Shown here one piece after another: positions 10,076 through 18,775 of a stretch of DNA of 64,000 bases. The stretch lies in contig NZ_JALJVC010000015.1 of NCBI RefSeq assembly GCF_022967985.1, positions 1 to 64,000 on the forward strand, read 5' to 3'. Source of the stretch: Acinetobacter lwoffii. Lineage in GTDB: Bacteria; Pseudomonadota; Gammaproteobacteria; Pseudomonadales; Moraxellaceae. The position numbers and the translations under genes are program-made. Position 1 is the stretch's first letter. Every line of letters starts with the position of its first letter. The notes under the pieces are model-generated. The model did no database searches, was not told where the DNA came from, and saw only the letters and a program-made list of their open reading frames with translations.

Positions 10076-11149
10076 ATGAAATACCTTACTGGACTACTTA
10101 CAATCTTACTCTTAGGGAACAGCTTGGTGTATGCTGAACCCGTTTCAGCTGCTAATACTCAACGTCAAATAGATACCTTATCCATTACTTTACAACAGTA
10201 TACTGATACTGATGCACTGACTCGTTATCACGCTTACAAGGCAAAAATGTGGCTAAGCTATGCGGTCAATCAACAATCCGAGCGCAGTTTAAGCATAGCT
10301 GGACGAGAGGCTTTACAACAGGCCCAACGTATTGTCACTGGATTGCAGTCCAAGCAAAATTTGAGTTTAACCACGCCAATCTTAAGTGTGTCACAAGTCA
10401 TGCGCCGGGATCTGTGGTGGCAAGTAGAGCATTTAAAACAGCAGGGCGCTATTGATAAAGCACCAGAAAGTCTGGCACATGCAGAAGTGATGCTGGTTTG
10501 GGCTGCAGCGGAATATTGTGAGTTGGGCTGGAGACACGCCCAAGAACCTTTTAATGCGGTACAACAGGCTTTATATCAAGTGGTTGAATCTACCAGTATA
10601 CGGCTTACAGATACCAGCTGGCAGCCCGAGCAGTTGTCTTCATTGCAACAGCTGAATGGAAAGGGCTGTCATGGGGTAAATTCTGAATTTTGGCCTCTAG
10701 CTAAAGTACAATCAAATCAACAATCTAATAGTTTAAAAATCAATAATATTGTACATTTTGCCCAGGACAGTGCAGATTTAAGCCCAGCCAGTCAGACGGT
10801 GCTGCAACAATGGGGAACCCAGTTGAAACAATATCCACAATTGTCCGTTGTTTTAAAGGGTTATACCGATCGACATGCGAGCCCGAACTATAACATACAG
10901 CTAGCACAGCGCCGTGTTCAGGCAGTGCAAGACTATCTTGTAGTACAAGGTATGGATATTACAAATATTACGACTGAAGCCAAGGGTGCAGTTGATTTTC
11001 AAACCGATAGAGAGATGAAAATAGCTGAAGCCAAAAGTCGTCGTGTAGTTTTGCAGGTTGCAGATGCACCTGGGATTGAAATTAAATATCTACCGCAGTG
11101 GCAAGATTTACAAATAGAGTCAAAACAGCAAAAAGTGAAGGTGAAATAA
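10076..11149 (+). CDS. OmpA-family peptidoglycan-binding protein
   Basis: 357 residues with a signal peptide (LLTILLLGNSLVYA) and a C-terminal OmpA-like domain at about residues 220-330. This domain includes VHFAQDSADLSPAS, LKGYTDRHASPNYN and the LAQRRVQAVQDYL helix, all hallmarks of meso-diaminopimelate binding. The central 190 residues are helical and unfamiliar. It begins only 3 bp after the giant outer-membrane gene and 4 bp before the next gene, so the three are translated from one message. A periplasmic tether linking the barrel or its partners to the cell wall is the natural role. Known fact: this domain binds peptidoglycan. The specific partner is inference. Confidence 0.85.
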   Translation: MKYLTGLLTILLLGNSLVYAEPVSAANTQRQIDTLSITLQQYTDTDALTRYHAYKAKMWLSYAVNQQSERSLSIAGREALQQAQRIVTGLQSKQNLSLTTPILSVSQVMRRDLWWQVEHLKQQGAIDKAPESLAHAEVMLVWAAAEYCELGWRHAQEPFNAVQQALYQVVESTSIRLTDTSWQPEQLSSLQQLNGKGCHGVNSEFWPLAKVQSNQQSNSLKINNIVHFAQDSADLSPASQTVLQQWGTQLKQYPQLSVVLKGYTDRHASPNYNIQLAQRRVQAVQDYLVVQGMDITNITTEAKGAVDFQTDREMKIAEAKSRRVVLQVADAPGIEIKYLPQWQDLQIESKQQKVKVK

Positions 11150-11153
11150 CATT

Positions 11154-14123
11154 ATGATCAAGCGATATTTACCTCATGTTTTGGCATCTTCAGTTTTATT
11201 GCTCGGCGGTATGGCGCAAGTTGATGCGGCAGATACACAATTAGATAATTCAGCAACAGGCTCCACGCTGATTCAACGTAGTTTCGTAAACTTAGATTTT
11301 AGTAATCCTAATATTAATGCAAATTATAATGGCTTTGGTCAAGCAGGTACAGGAGCAACGAATGTTGCTCTGCCAGAAACACTGGTACCTGGTTGGAGGA
11401 CAACGCATAGAGTTATGACAGCCGGTACATATTGGCAAGCTGGGCGATTGATTGAAATCTGGCGAGGGCAAGGTGCACCATCCGATAAGATGACAGGGGA
11501 ATTATCGACATCAACCAATCAATATGCAGAACTGAATGCAGAAGAAGAGTCAGTTTTATACCAAAATATATGTTTAATTAAAGGCGAAACATTTAGCTAT
11601 TCTTTTGCACATGCGACAAGGTCGAGTATCAGCGAGAAAGCAAAGTTTTCGATTGGTACAGTTACAGACACAGCCACAACTAAACGTGGTTGGGTTGCTC
11701 ATCAAAATATAGTATCAGCTACGAATACGCTTACGAATAAGACATGGAAGACTTATAGTGATACTGCTACGGTAAATAGTATACCTGCGAATTCAGGAAT
11801 TTATTCCTTAGGTTTTGAGGCGGTATCTACTGGGACAATAGGCAATTTTTTAGATAAGATTGCCATTACAGGTTTAAAGCCTGTGGTTGAGTTTACTACT
11901 GCTGCCGATAGTGCCTTTGAAAACGTATCTGGTATTGTGCCAATTAAATTTAAAATGGTGGGGAATGTTACTAGCACAAGTATGCCCACCTTAAAATTTA
12001 AAATTTCTTATAATAGTTCGGTCGCTTTGGAAAATCGCGCTATTTATGGAGTTGATTATGTTTTAAAGAAGCGTAATGGTGCGACGGGGACGACTTTTAC
12101 AGAACTGACTGTAGCAGATGGACTAAATTATAATACAAGTACCGGAGAAGTTACTTTTTCTTATAAACCTGATTATAACTCAGGTTTAAATTATGAACAG
12201 GGTGTAGAATTTAATGGTTTAGTACTCGAGATTAAAGATAATAATAAATCTTTTGGAACCAAGACACTCCCGCTTTCATTTGAAACGATGTCAGATGTTC
12301 TTCTAATTACTCTGGATACTTGTAGCAAAACTAATATAAAAAGTTCATTTGATTTTTCTATTAAAGAAGACGATACCGATCTAGAGATTATTAAAAGTTT
12401 AACACCGGAGTCTGTCACTAAGGTATATAAAGACCAATATCTTGCTTACACGCTGGAATTAACCAATAAGACTAAAGTGGATGCTGATGAAGTTATTTTA
12501 AAAGATAATATTCTTGCTAATTTAGCTTATGAAACAGCGGGTGTAAATGCGGCAACTTTAAGCTGTGAAGCTATAACTAATGAAGGAACAACATCAACTT
12601 GCCCGACTTTACCTAATGATGCAGTAACTAAATTATTTTCATCTGGTGGATTAAATCTGGGTACTATCAAAGGGTTCGCCAAGTATAAATTTACTCTAAA
12701 TAAGCTAAAAGCCAAGGAAGATGCAACAGGTGAATATACTGGTTATATAGTGAATAATGCAGTAGTGACAACTACTTCAACTGATATTGACTCGAGCAAT
12801 AATACATCCACTGTAAAAACAATGATGGCTACCAAAACTGATCTGTCCAATAACAAAACAGGTGCACCCGTAACAGAAACAGGTATTGGCATGTTTGTAA
12901 TTGGAAAAGAGGGTAGAACCGGTTCCACACCACTTTGGACTCAAAAATCAGACAATAACACCAAAGTTTATTTCCCGCTCAATATTCAAAATTACGGCAA
13001 TCTGGCACAGGATTATCAACTGTATGCCTCTAGTAGCAAAATTGAACCAACACTGGGGACGGGTGACTATTCAACCTTGGTTAAAAATAGTATTACTCCC
13101 TTTAGTTCTGGTTTAAAAATTGAATTTTATAAGGCAGATCTTGCACAGTGTAAAACGGGTGTAAGTGGTCAGCAGATTACTCAACTGAATGTTGCCGCCA
13201 ATAGCACTACACAGCTCTGCGCAGTCGTGACCGTTTATTCTTCTGTGACAGCGACCACCAATATTTGGTTTGCAATCGAGTCACTTCAGTCGGGAATGGC
13301 TGACATTATTCTGGATGCCGTGATTCCCCAGCCCAAGAAACGTACATTGGAATTAAGCAATGATCAAAGTGCACAGGTGGGGATCGGGGGAAGCTATGTA
13401 TTTTTGCACCGTCTGATCAACTATGGTGTGGAAAATGAAACTAAAGTGAAGGTCAGTCTTAACCCAGTCAATCGTACCGATGGCTTTTTATATACCTTGT
13501 TTTTGGATCAAAATGGCAATGACACGCTAGATGCCAGTGATACTTTGCTATCCGGCACAGAAACTGAATTAAACAATATCATTGAACCGAATAAATCGGT
13601 CACTTTATTGATTAAAGTTGAAGCCCCATCAACGGCCAACAATGGTATGAGTAGTCAAGTTAAGCTGATTGCCAAGCCGGATAATGTCGGGAAAGACATG
13701 ACATTAGCTGATTTAAGTAATACGGACTTGATTACGGTCAGTCCGAATCAGTTAAAAATTATGAAATCGCAATTCAAAGTTGAAAATTGCAGTATGGCAA
13801 ATGCCGCGGCAGTGATCAATGCAACGTATACCGTACAAAATGAAAACCTGAAACCGAATCAATGTCTGATTTACCGGATTATGGTGAAAAATACTGGCAG
13901 TATGGCATTAAGCAATGTAGTGATTAACGATATGTATCCCGCTTATACCCAGCAATGGGCACTTTTAGGTATATTGCCAATTGTAGGAAGTAATGGTCAA
14001 AACATTACCGATAGTAGCAACAATACAATTGAAGATGATAGCACAGCTAAAATTAAGACAATATTAAAAGAGCTGTTATCACAACAGGAAAAGTCTCTGT
14101 ATTTTGGCATCAAAATGCAATGA
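11154..14123 (+). CDS. Exported DUF11 protein with lectin-like N-terminal domain
   Basis: 989 residues with a signal peptide ending near QVDAA. Residues about 40-235 look like a galactose-binding/DUF642-type jelly roll (LVPGWRTTH, IEIWRGQG, QYAELNAEEESVLYQ). Residues about 240-385 resemble a Calx-beta-like fold. A DUF11 domain lies at about 410-550 (KVYKDQYLAYTLELTNKTK). The last 320 residues are homologous to the end of the 930-residue protein at 1175, with loop DQNGNDTLDASD and a terminal cysteine pair (VENC...PNQC). It is the last gene of the operon, 4 bp after the OmpA-type gene with AAGGTG as ribosome site. The N-terminal domain suggests a ligand-binding tip or adhesin. That role is inferred from architecture only. 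Confidence 0.72.
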   Translation: MIKRYLPHVLASSVLLLGGMAQVDAADTQLDNSATGSTLIQRSFVNLDFSNPNINANYNGFGQAGTGATNVALPETLVPGWRTTHRVMTAGTYWQAGRLIEIWRGQGAPSDKMTGELSTSTNQYAELNAEEESVLYQNICLIKGETFSYSFAHATRSSISEKAKFSIGTVTDTATTKRGWVAHQNIVSATNTLTNKTWKTYSDTATVNSIPANSGIYSLGFEAVSTGTIGNFLDKIAITGLKPVVEFTTAADSAFENVSGIVPIKFKMVGNVTSTSMPTLKFKISYNSSVALENRAIYGVDYVLKKRNGATGTTFTELTVADGLNYNTSTGEVTFSYKPDYNSGLNYEQGVEFNGLVLEIKDNNKSFGTKTLPLSFETMSDVLLITLDTCSKTNIKSSFDFSIKEDDTDLEIIKSLTPESVTKVYKDQYLAYTLELTNKTKVDADEVILKDNILANLAYETAGVNAATLSCEAITNEGTTSTCPTLPNDAVTKLFSSGGLNLGTIKGFAKYKFTLNKLKAKEDATGEYTGYIVNNAVVTTTSTDIDSSNNTSTVKTMMATKTDLSNNKTGAPVTETGIGMFVIGKEGRTGSTPLWTQKSDNNTKVYFPLNIQNYGNLAQDYQLYASSSKIEPTLGTGDYSTLVKNSITPFSSGLKIEFYKADLAQCKTGVSGQQITQLNVAANSTTQLCAVVTVYSSVTATTNIWFAIESLQSGMADIILDAVIPQPKKRTLELSNDQSAQVGIGGSYVFLHRLINYGVENETKVKVSLNPVNRTDGFLYTLFLDQNGNDTLDASDTLLSGTETELNNIIEPNKSVTLLIKVEAPSTANNGMSSQVKLIAKPDNVGKDMTLADLSNTDLITVSPNQLKIMKSQFKVENCSMANAAAVINATYTVQNENLKPNQCLIYRIMVKNTGSMALSNVVINDMYPAYTQQWALLGILPIVGSNGQNITDSSNNTIEDDSTAKIKTILKELLSQQEKSLYFGIKMQ

Positions 14124-14170
14124 GAGGTTTAACATGATAATGATTGTCTAATTTATGATGTTCCTATCAT

Positions 14171-14789
14171 GGTAGTGCTCTGTACTAACGTGATAGCTAT
14201 CTAAACCATTTTCATTCTGTAATTTCCAGTTGCCTGCAAAGGTATAAGCTGATTTACCTTGCAAGACTTTAAGCTCACCCGTTGGTGACTGCTCAACCAT
14301 TAAATCAAGAAAGACCTTGGCATCACCTAAGAAATCCTCCAAAGAATCTGTCGCCTCACTGTCTAAGCTGATAAATACGAAACCGCGATAATTAGAAATG
14401 CGATCTTGTTTGAGACCAAGTGTGGTTTTATCGAAGTGTTCGCAATATTCATCTGGAGCCTTCACTTTAATTAAGCAGCCATCTGATTTACAGGTCCATG
14501 CATGGAAGGGACAGGTAAATGTGACTTATTTTTCTCTACTGAAACGTGTCAAGGTAGCGCCGCGGTGTTCACACGCATTGACCATGGCATGCAGTTCACC
14601 ATTACTATCACGGCTAATAATCAGGGGTTGGCGACCAATTTGAACCGTCAAAAAATCATTATTATTTAGAATTTCACTTTCATGACAGGCATAAATCCAG
14701 ACTTTTTCAAAGATCTGTTCTATCTCCAAGTCAAATAGTTCAGCTTCAGTAAACATTTCTCGAGCAATGCGTTACAAACCATCGTGTGG
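14171..14789 (-). pseudogene. Broken copy of anthranilate dioxygenase large subunit (antA remnant)
   Basis: This segment matches about codons 21-227 of the intact antA at 30132-31547, over 90% identical by eye, with the Rieske motif CEHRG...CPFHAW still readable. It is disabled by in-frame TAA codons at 14526-14528 and in the segment just before MFTEAELF, and it lacks both the first 20 and the last 240 codons. The right edge is fused at 14789 to a fic remnant read on the other strand. It lies directly behind the DUF11 operon, so it marks the end of an inserted or rearranged segment. Confidence 0.92.
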
Positions 14790-14911
14790 CATTACAAACT
14801 AGCAAAGATCGCTCAAATTCTGCACATTTTATTGAGTTTATTCTGCAAATGATTGTAGATGAACTTGTGGCATCTAGCACTAGTGATCAAGACACCGTTC
14901 AAGCTGATTAA
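14789..14911 (+). pseudogene. Fic-protein remnant fused to antA fragment
   Basis: Forty codons on the plus strand read ALQTSKDRSNSAHFIEF, then ILQMIVDEL, and end in TAA at 14909-14911. They match the C-terminal part of the decayed Fic gene at 31678-32287 (ASTDRSDSAPFIEFILQMI). There is no start and no Fic motif. The junction with the antA fragment implies a deletion of roughly 500 bp relative to the arrangement at 31.4-32.0 kb. The remnant overlaps the end of the intact, unrelated fic gene by 4 bp. Confidence 0.8.
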
Positions 14912-15639
14912 ATATCCAATACAACCTGATATGGTTTAAATCCCTCTAGTACAGCTTGAGAAACCAGTTGAATAAAAGCTTCAGTCTTTCCATAAGCCAT
15001 CCATTGATCTAGGGCTTCATAGTAGGCCAATCGGTTTTCAACTGTGATGACGCAAGGTGGATAACCAGCTTTAAGCAATTCGAGATTCATCAATAGACGT
15101 GATGTACGGCCATTGCCATCAATGAATGGATGGATACCTACAAAATCAGCATGTACTTTAGCTCCACGTTCAATGGGGTGAAGCTTATGTGCCTCTGAAT
15201 TATACCAATCAACTAACTGAGCCATCTTTTCATTTAATAATGTGTAATCAGGTGGGGTAGATGTAGCACCAGAGATTAGGACATTTTGTTGACGATAGCG
15301 GCCAGCATTATCATCATCAATATTCTTTAAGATAAGCTGATGGATATTACGAATTTGCCATTCAGAAAAAGGCTCCTCTTTCCGAATGATATCTTCAACA
15401 TAGTAAATTGCATTTCTATGGTTGATCGCTTCGAAGTGTTCTCTTAATGCCTTTCCACCAACAGTAATACCTTCGAGTACTACTTTAGTTTCTAGCAGGG
15501 TGAGTGTATTGCCTTCAATTGCATTCGAATGATAGGTCCAACGGACAATAAGATCTTCTTGTAAATTTTTGACAATTGATGGAGAAAGAGGGCGATGTTG
15601 ATCTAATTTTTTCTTTAAATCATCAATAGTTTCAAACAT
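14908..15639 (-). CDS. Fic-domain protein with N-terminal inhibitory motif
   Basis: 243 residues. The catalytic motif HPFIDGNGRTSR is intact at residues 170-181, and the autoinhibitory (S/T)xxxE(G/N)-type motif is seen as SNAIEGN at 38-44, as in class II Fic proteins. Enzymes with a full motif usually transfer AMP from ATP to a target protein; the target here is unknown. Length is short for the class, and the usual C-terminal winged-helix is missing or reduced. The gene stands alone between a scarred ant/fic junction and an IS3-family element, so it may be mobile cargo or a left-over of a toxin-antitoxin-like module. Confidence 0.88.
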   Translation of the reverse strand: MFETIDDLKKKLDQHRPLSPSIVKNLQEDLIVRWTYHSNAIEGNTLTLLETKVVLEGITVGGKALREHFEAINHRNAIYYVEDIIRKEEPFSEWQIRNIHQLILKNIDDDNAGRYRQQNVLISGATSTPPDYTLLNEKMAQLVDWYNSEAHKLHPIERGAKVHADFVGIHPFIDGNGRTSRLLMNLELLKAGYPPCVITVENRLAYYEALDQWMAYGKTEAFIQLVSQAVLEGFKPYQVVLDI

Positions 15640-15737
15640 TAACTTATCCCTGAATGAGTCTAAAAGAATAATACATCAAAAAAAAATATCAAAGAAATGA
15701 GATGGACTGCTCCCAGTATCGTAGACACGAGACAGCC

Positions 15738-16621
15738 TCATTTTGAAGCTGCCTCAAAGACTTCTGGACTCATCCCATCGAGATGCGAATGACGCCTGAT
15801 TCGATTGTAAAACATCTCGATGTAATCAAACACATCTGTACGAGCCATTTCTCGTGTTTTATAGATCCTCTTTTTAATTCTTTCCTTCTTCAAGCTGCTA
15901 AAAAAGGATTCAGCAACAGCATTGTCCCATGAGCAGTATACTGCGCAAGGCCTCTACGGCTCATGCTGGGTATTAAGTTATGCTTCTGACAGAATTTCTG
16001 CCAGTCTCCACTGCTGTATTGTGAGCCTTGGTCTGAGTGTATGATCACAGGTTCATTTGGCCTACGTCGCCATACCGCCATAAGAAGTGCATCCAAAACG
16101 ATATCCTTGGCAAGCGTAGGTTTCATTGACCAACCGATGACTTTTCTCGAATATAAATCAAGAACCACAGCTAGATATAACCAGCCTTGCCATGTGCGAA
16201 TGTAAGTTATATCAGTCACCCAAGAGGTATCAGGTGTGTTTACAATAAACTCTCGATTTAAATGGTTAGATGGCACAATCTGAGGACGACCACGACCATA
16301 GCTTTTATGCTTCTTATATCCTCGAACAGCGGCAATACCATTGTGCTTCATGATCTTCAGCATACGATTAGGTCCACAGCTTTCACCTAGCTCTTTAAGA
16401 TCCAGCGTAATGCGACGATAACCGTAGATGCCATAACTGGCATCATAAGAAGAACGGATGAGCTGTAATAACCGCTTATCTTCAATAGTCCTGCCTGATT
16501 CGGGTTCATCCAACCAAGCATAGTAGCCAGCACGAGCAATCTTAAGAACCCGACACATCGTTTTAATCTTAAATTGATGGCTGTATTCCAGGATAAACTG
16601 ATACTTTACTCGGGCAGGCTT
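15738..16621 (-). pseudogene. IS3-family transposase orfB, frameshifted
   Basis: The rve/DDE integrase domain is readable: SWVTDITYIRTW (first Asp), IIHSDQGSQYSS (second Asp). Just after MSRRG about 14 extra bases disrupt the conserved NCWDNA stretch near 15945-15965, so the open frame ends at 15890. The third catalytic residue (AESFF) and the tail ending [10 protein letters not shown] lie in another frame down to the stop at 15738. The reading frame upstream of MCRVLKIARAGYYAW overlaps the end of orfA, as expected for programmed -1 frameshifting. Confidence 0.85.
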
Positions 16622-16890
16622 GCAAAGTACCTTGCGGCCTTTTTTAGAATATCCCGTTCCTCTTCAGTTTGTTTGAGCTGACTTTTAAGGCGAAGGATTT
16701 CTTTCTTTGCCTCGAGCAATTCATGTTCATCAGGATTGTTGCGTAAAGGCTGTACGGCCTTTAGCGATTTATAAATGCTGTGTTGTGATACACCTAAACG
16801 TTCTGCAACATCAGTGACAGAATATCCACGTTCGGTAATCAATTTAACAGCTTCATCTTTAAATTCTGGGGTATAGCGTTGTCCACTCAT
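16606..16890 (-). CDS. IS3-family transposase orfA
   Basis: 94 residues beginning MSGQRYTPEFKDEAVKL with a helix-turn-helix (YSVTDVAERLGVSQHSIYKSL) and a leucine-zipper-like coiled coil (EAKKEILRLKSQLKQTEEE) typical of IS3 OrfA (HTH_Tnp_1). It binds the element ends and is normally fused to OrfB by frameshifting. It appears intact although its partner is broken. Confidence 0.93.
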   Translation of the reverse strand: MSGQRYTPEFKDEAVKLITERGYSVTDVAERLGVSQHSIYKSLKAVQPLRNNPDEHELLEAKKEILRLKSQLKQTEEERDILKKAARYFASLPE

Positions 16891-17049
16891 AAGGTTCTCT
16901 CCTATGCAAAAAGAATAGACGAAATTTGTCTAGGAGAGTGGTGGCAATTCAATCTATCTAAAGAGGATAAAAAAAAATAATTTTTGAATAGTGAGAATAT
17001 ATATAAAACTATGTAATAGATGAGTGGTTAATAAATAGAGATAATAGAA

Positions 17050-17886
17050 ATGAATACTATCAATTTTGAAAATGATTATGTTGTCGGGCAGAAAAACAAT
17101 AATTATAATGAAGTGATGGCTAAGTTCAAAGAGCTAAATCATTTAGCATTGATCAGCAAAAAATGGAAAAAAAATATATATTATGGTTTTCATGAGCGAG
17201 AATGCTTTGACCTGTGCTATGCAGTAGGGGATGCAAAAGCAATTTTTGTTTACCTACATGCGGGGTATTGGCAATCAAGAGATAAAAACCAGTTTTACTT
17301 TATTGCTGACCATTTAGCAGAACTTGGATATCATGTTGCAATTATGAATTATCCTCTTTGCCCAGAAGTAAGTATTGAAAAAATAAAAAAATCATTAAGT
17401 TATTCTTTATTTACATTAAATACACTTTTAAATTTTGATTCAAAAAAATTACCTATGTATATTTGTGGGCATTCGGCAGGTGCGCACTTAATAACAGAGC
17501 TCGTATTAAATACCAGATGTTTAATAAAAGACTGGTTAAATGTTAAGGGTATAATTCCTATCAGTGGTATATACGATTTAGTTCCTTTGATATCTACTAG
17601 CTTAAATATAAATATTAAATTAGATAGTTCTCAGGCAAGGGAGAATTCACCGATATTAAGAGTATCTGACGATTTAGTTCCTGCTGAGTTTTTTGTTGGA
17701 AGTTATGAAACCGAAGCCTTCATTCAACAATCCCAAAAAATGAAAGAACAGTGGGAGTTTAAAGGGAATTTAGCAAATTTTAGAGTTCTTAAAGACAGTG
17801 ATCATTTTAGTTTGCTTTTTCACTTTCTTAGAAATGGTGAAATTGTAAAATCAATTGAAAGTCTTTATACATCTACAAATATATAA
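17050..17886 (+). CDS. Alpha/beta hydrolase resembling arylformamidase
   Basis: 278 residues of the alpha/beta-hydrolase fold. It has an oxyanion-type motif HAGYW (HGGxW in kynurenine formamidases), the nucleophile elbow GHSAGAH, and a late Asp/His pair (SDHFSLL). The stretch VAIMNYPLCPEVSIEKI matches the kynurenine-formamidase-like group, which hydrolyses N-formylkynurenine or related aryl amides. No kynureninase or tryptophan dioxygenase gene lies nearby, but anthranilate dioxygenase does, so an N-acyl or N-formyl anthranilate-type substrate is possible. The substrate is inference. AT-rich, with a weak ribosome site; ends at a bidirectional terminator. Confidence 0.7.
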   Translation: MNTINFENDYVVGQKNNNYNEVMAKFKELNHLALISKKWKKNIYYGFHERECFDLCYAVGDAKAIFVYLHAGYWQSRDKNQFYFIADHLAELGYHVAIMNYPLCPEVSIEKIKKSLSYSLFTLNTLLNFDSKKLPMYICGHSAGAHLITELVLNTRCLIKDWLNVKGIIPISGIYDLVPLISTSLNINIKLDSSQARENSPILRVSDDLVPAEFFVGSYETEAFIQQSQKMKEQWEFKGNLANFRVLKDSDHFSLLFHFLRNGEIVKSIESLYTSTNI

Positions 17887-17900
17887 AAATTTTAAAAATT

Positions 17901-17931
17901 AAAAAAACTACTTTCAAAGAGTAGTTTTTTT
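17901..17931. terminator. Bidirectional terminator
   Basis: Hairpin AAAACTACT...AGTAGTTTT flanked by A and T runs, between the convergent hydrolase and DUF202 genes. Confidence 0.85.
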
Positions 17932-17932
17932 A

Positions 17933-18238
17933 TTAATAAATAATAAAAATAGCTGCTATAGCTAAGATTATGGTGAAAATAGCCGAAGATAATAATATGA
18001 GACGATAAGTAATTAAATTTTTATTATCAGTTCTTAAGGTTTTTATTTTATTAAAGTTAATGAGTAAAATAAAATAATAGAGACAAATTGCTGTGGTAAT
18101 GAAAATAGAAATATAAAAAAAATAATAAGGCTTGTTGATCAAATATTTAAAAAAAGTAAAGTTTACTATGATATAAGAAAATAAACTCCTTTCTATAGAT
18201 AAAAAAGTTCTTTCAGGTTGAAGTCCACTATCTTGCAT
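17933..18238 (-). CDS. DUF202 membrane protein (YidG/YidH type), second of pair
   Basis: 101 residues with three predicted membrane helices and the family signature GLQPERTFLSIERS at the N terminus. DUF202 proteins are small inner-membrane proteins of unknown biochemical role, often found as adjacent pairs, as in E. coli yidG/yidH. It starts 8 bp after its neighbour. The link to the surrounding catabolic genes is unclear, as the pair points away from both flanking genes. Confidence 0.75.
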   Translation of the reverse strand: MQDSGLQPERTFLSIERSLFSYIIVNFTFFKYLINKPYYFFYISIFITTAICLYYFILLINFNKIKTLRTDNKNLITYRLILLSSAIFTIILAIAAIFIIY

Positions 18239-18246
18239 AATAATTC

Positions 18247-18603
18247 CTATTTAATATGAATAAAAATAAATATAATTAGAATTAAACTAAAAATTGATAA
18301 TATTGGGGCCATAAAAGGATAGGGGAGAGACTGTTTGGTTCTCAGTGCATATTCAACTCTAAACCAACGAAAAATAGCGCTAATACTAAGAAGAATAGAA
18401 AGTAAAATTAAAGAGATAAAAATATGATTGGCAATTACTTCTTCAATTATTCCATTATTCAATGTAATAAATGCTATGGCACCCACTAATATAGCGAGTG
18501 CTGTTCTATTCCATGCTAAAAATGTTCTCTCATTGGCAAGTGTAAAACGAGGATCCGGGTCTTCTCCATCAGTTAGTTTAATGATTTTAATTAAATTTTT
18601 CAT
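18247..18603 (-). CDS. DUF202 membrane protein (YidH-like), first of pair
   Basis: 118 residues with the signature DPRFTLANERTFLAWNRTALAILVGA followed by three hydrophobic helices, the hallmark of DUF202/YidH. It would sit in the inner membrane. It forms an operon with the downstream DUF202 gene and is divergent from the cupin gene at 18776, with 172 bp between them for two promoters. No enzymatic function is known for the family. Confidence 0.82.
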   Translation of the reverse strand: MKNLIKIIKLTDGEDPDPRFTLANERTFLAWNRTALAILVGAIAFITLNNGIIEEVIANHIFISLILLSILLSISAIFRWFRVEYALRTKQSLPYPFMAPILSIFSLILIIFIFIHIK

Positions 18604-18775
18604 AATTTTTTGATCAGTTAAAATCTAGAATATATAACTCTTGAGTAATAAATGCTATGCATTCTTAGATGATAATCTATGTATTTTATATGTCTTATTT
18701 GAATAGAAACTCCTTAATAAATGCATAGTTCATATTTTGAAAAGTTGTTGAAATAACAAAAAAGGGAGACTTACA

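Larger units (their letters stand above)
15703..16951 (-). mobile_element. IS3-family insertion sequence, damaged
   Basis: About 1.25 kb bounded by imperfect inverted repeats: TGGACTGCTCCC...TAGACA at the left (15703 on) and, read inward from 16951, TGAATTGCCACC...TAGACAAA at the right. It holds orfA and orfB in the usual overlapping order. No clear target-site duplication is seen, and orfB is frameshifted, so the copy is probably immobile unless helped by another element. Related ends lie at 254-346. Confidence 0.85.
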
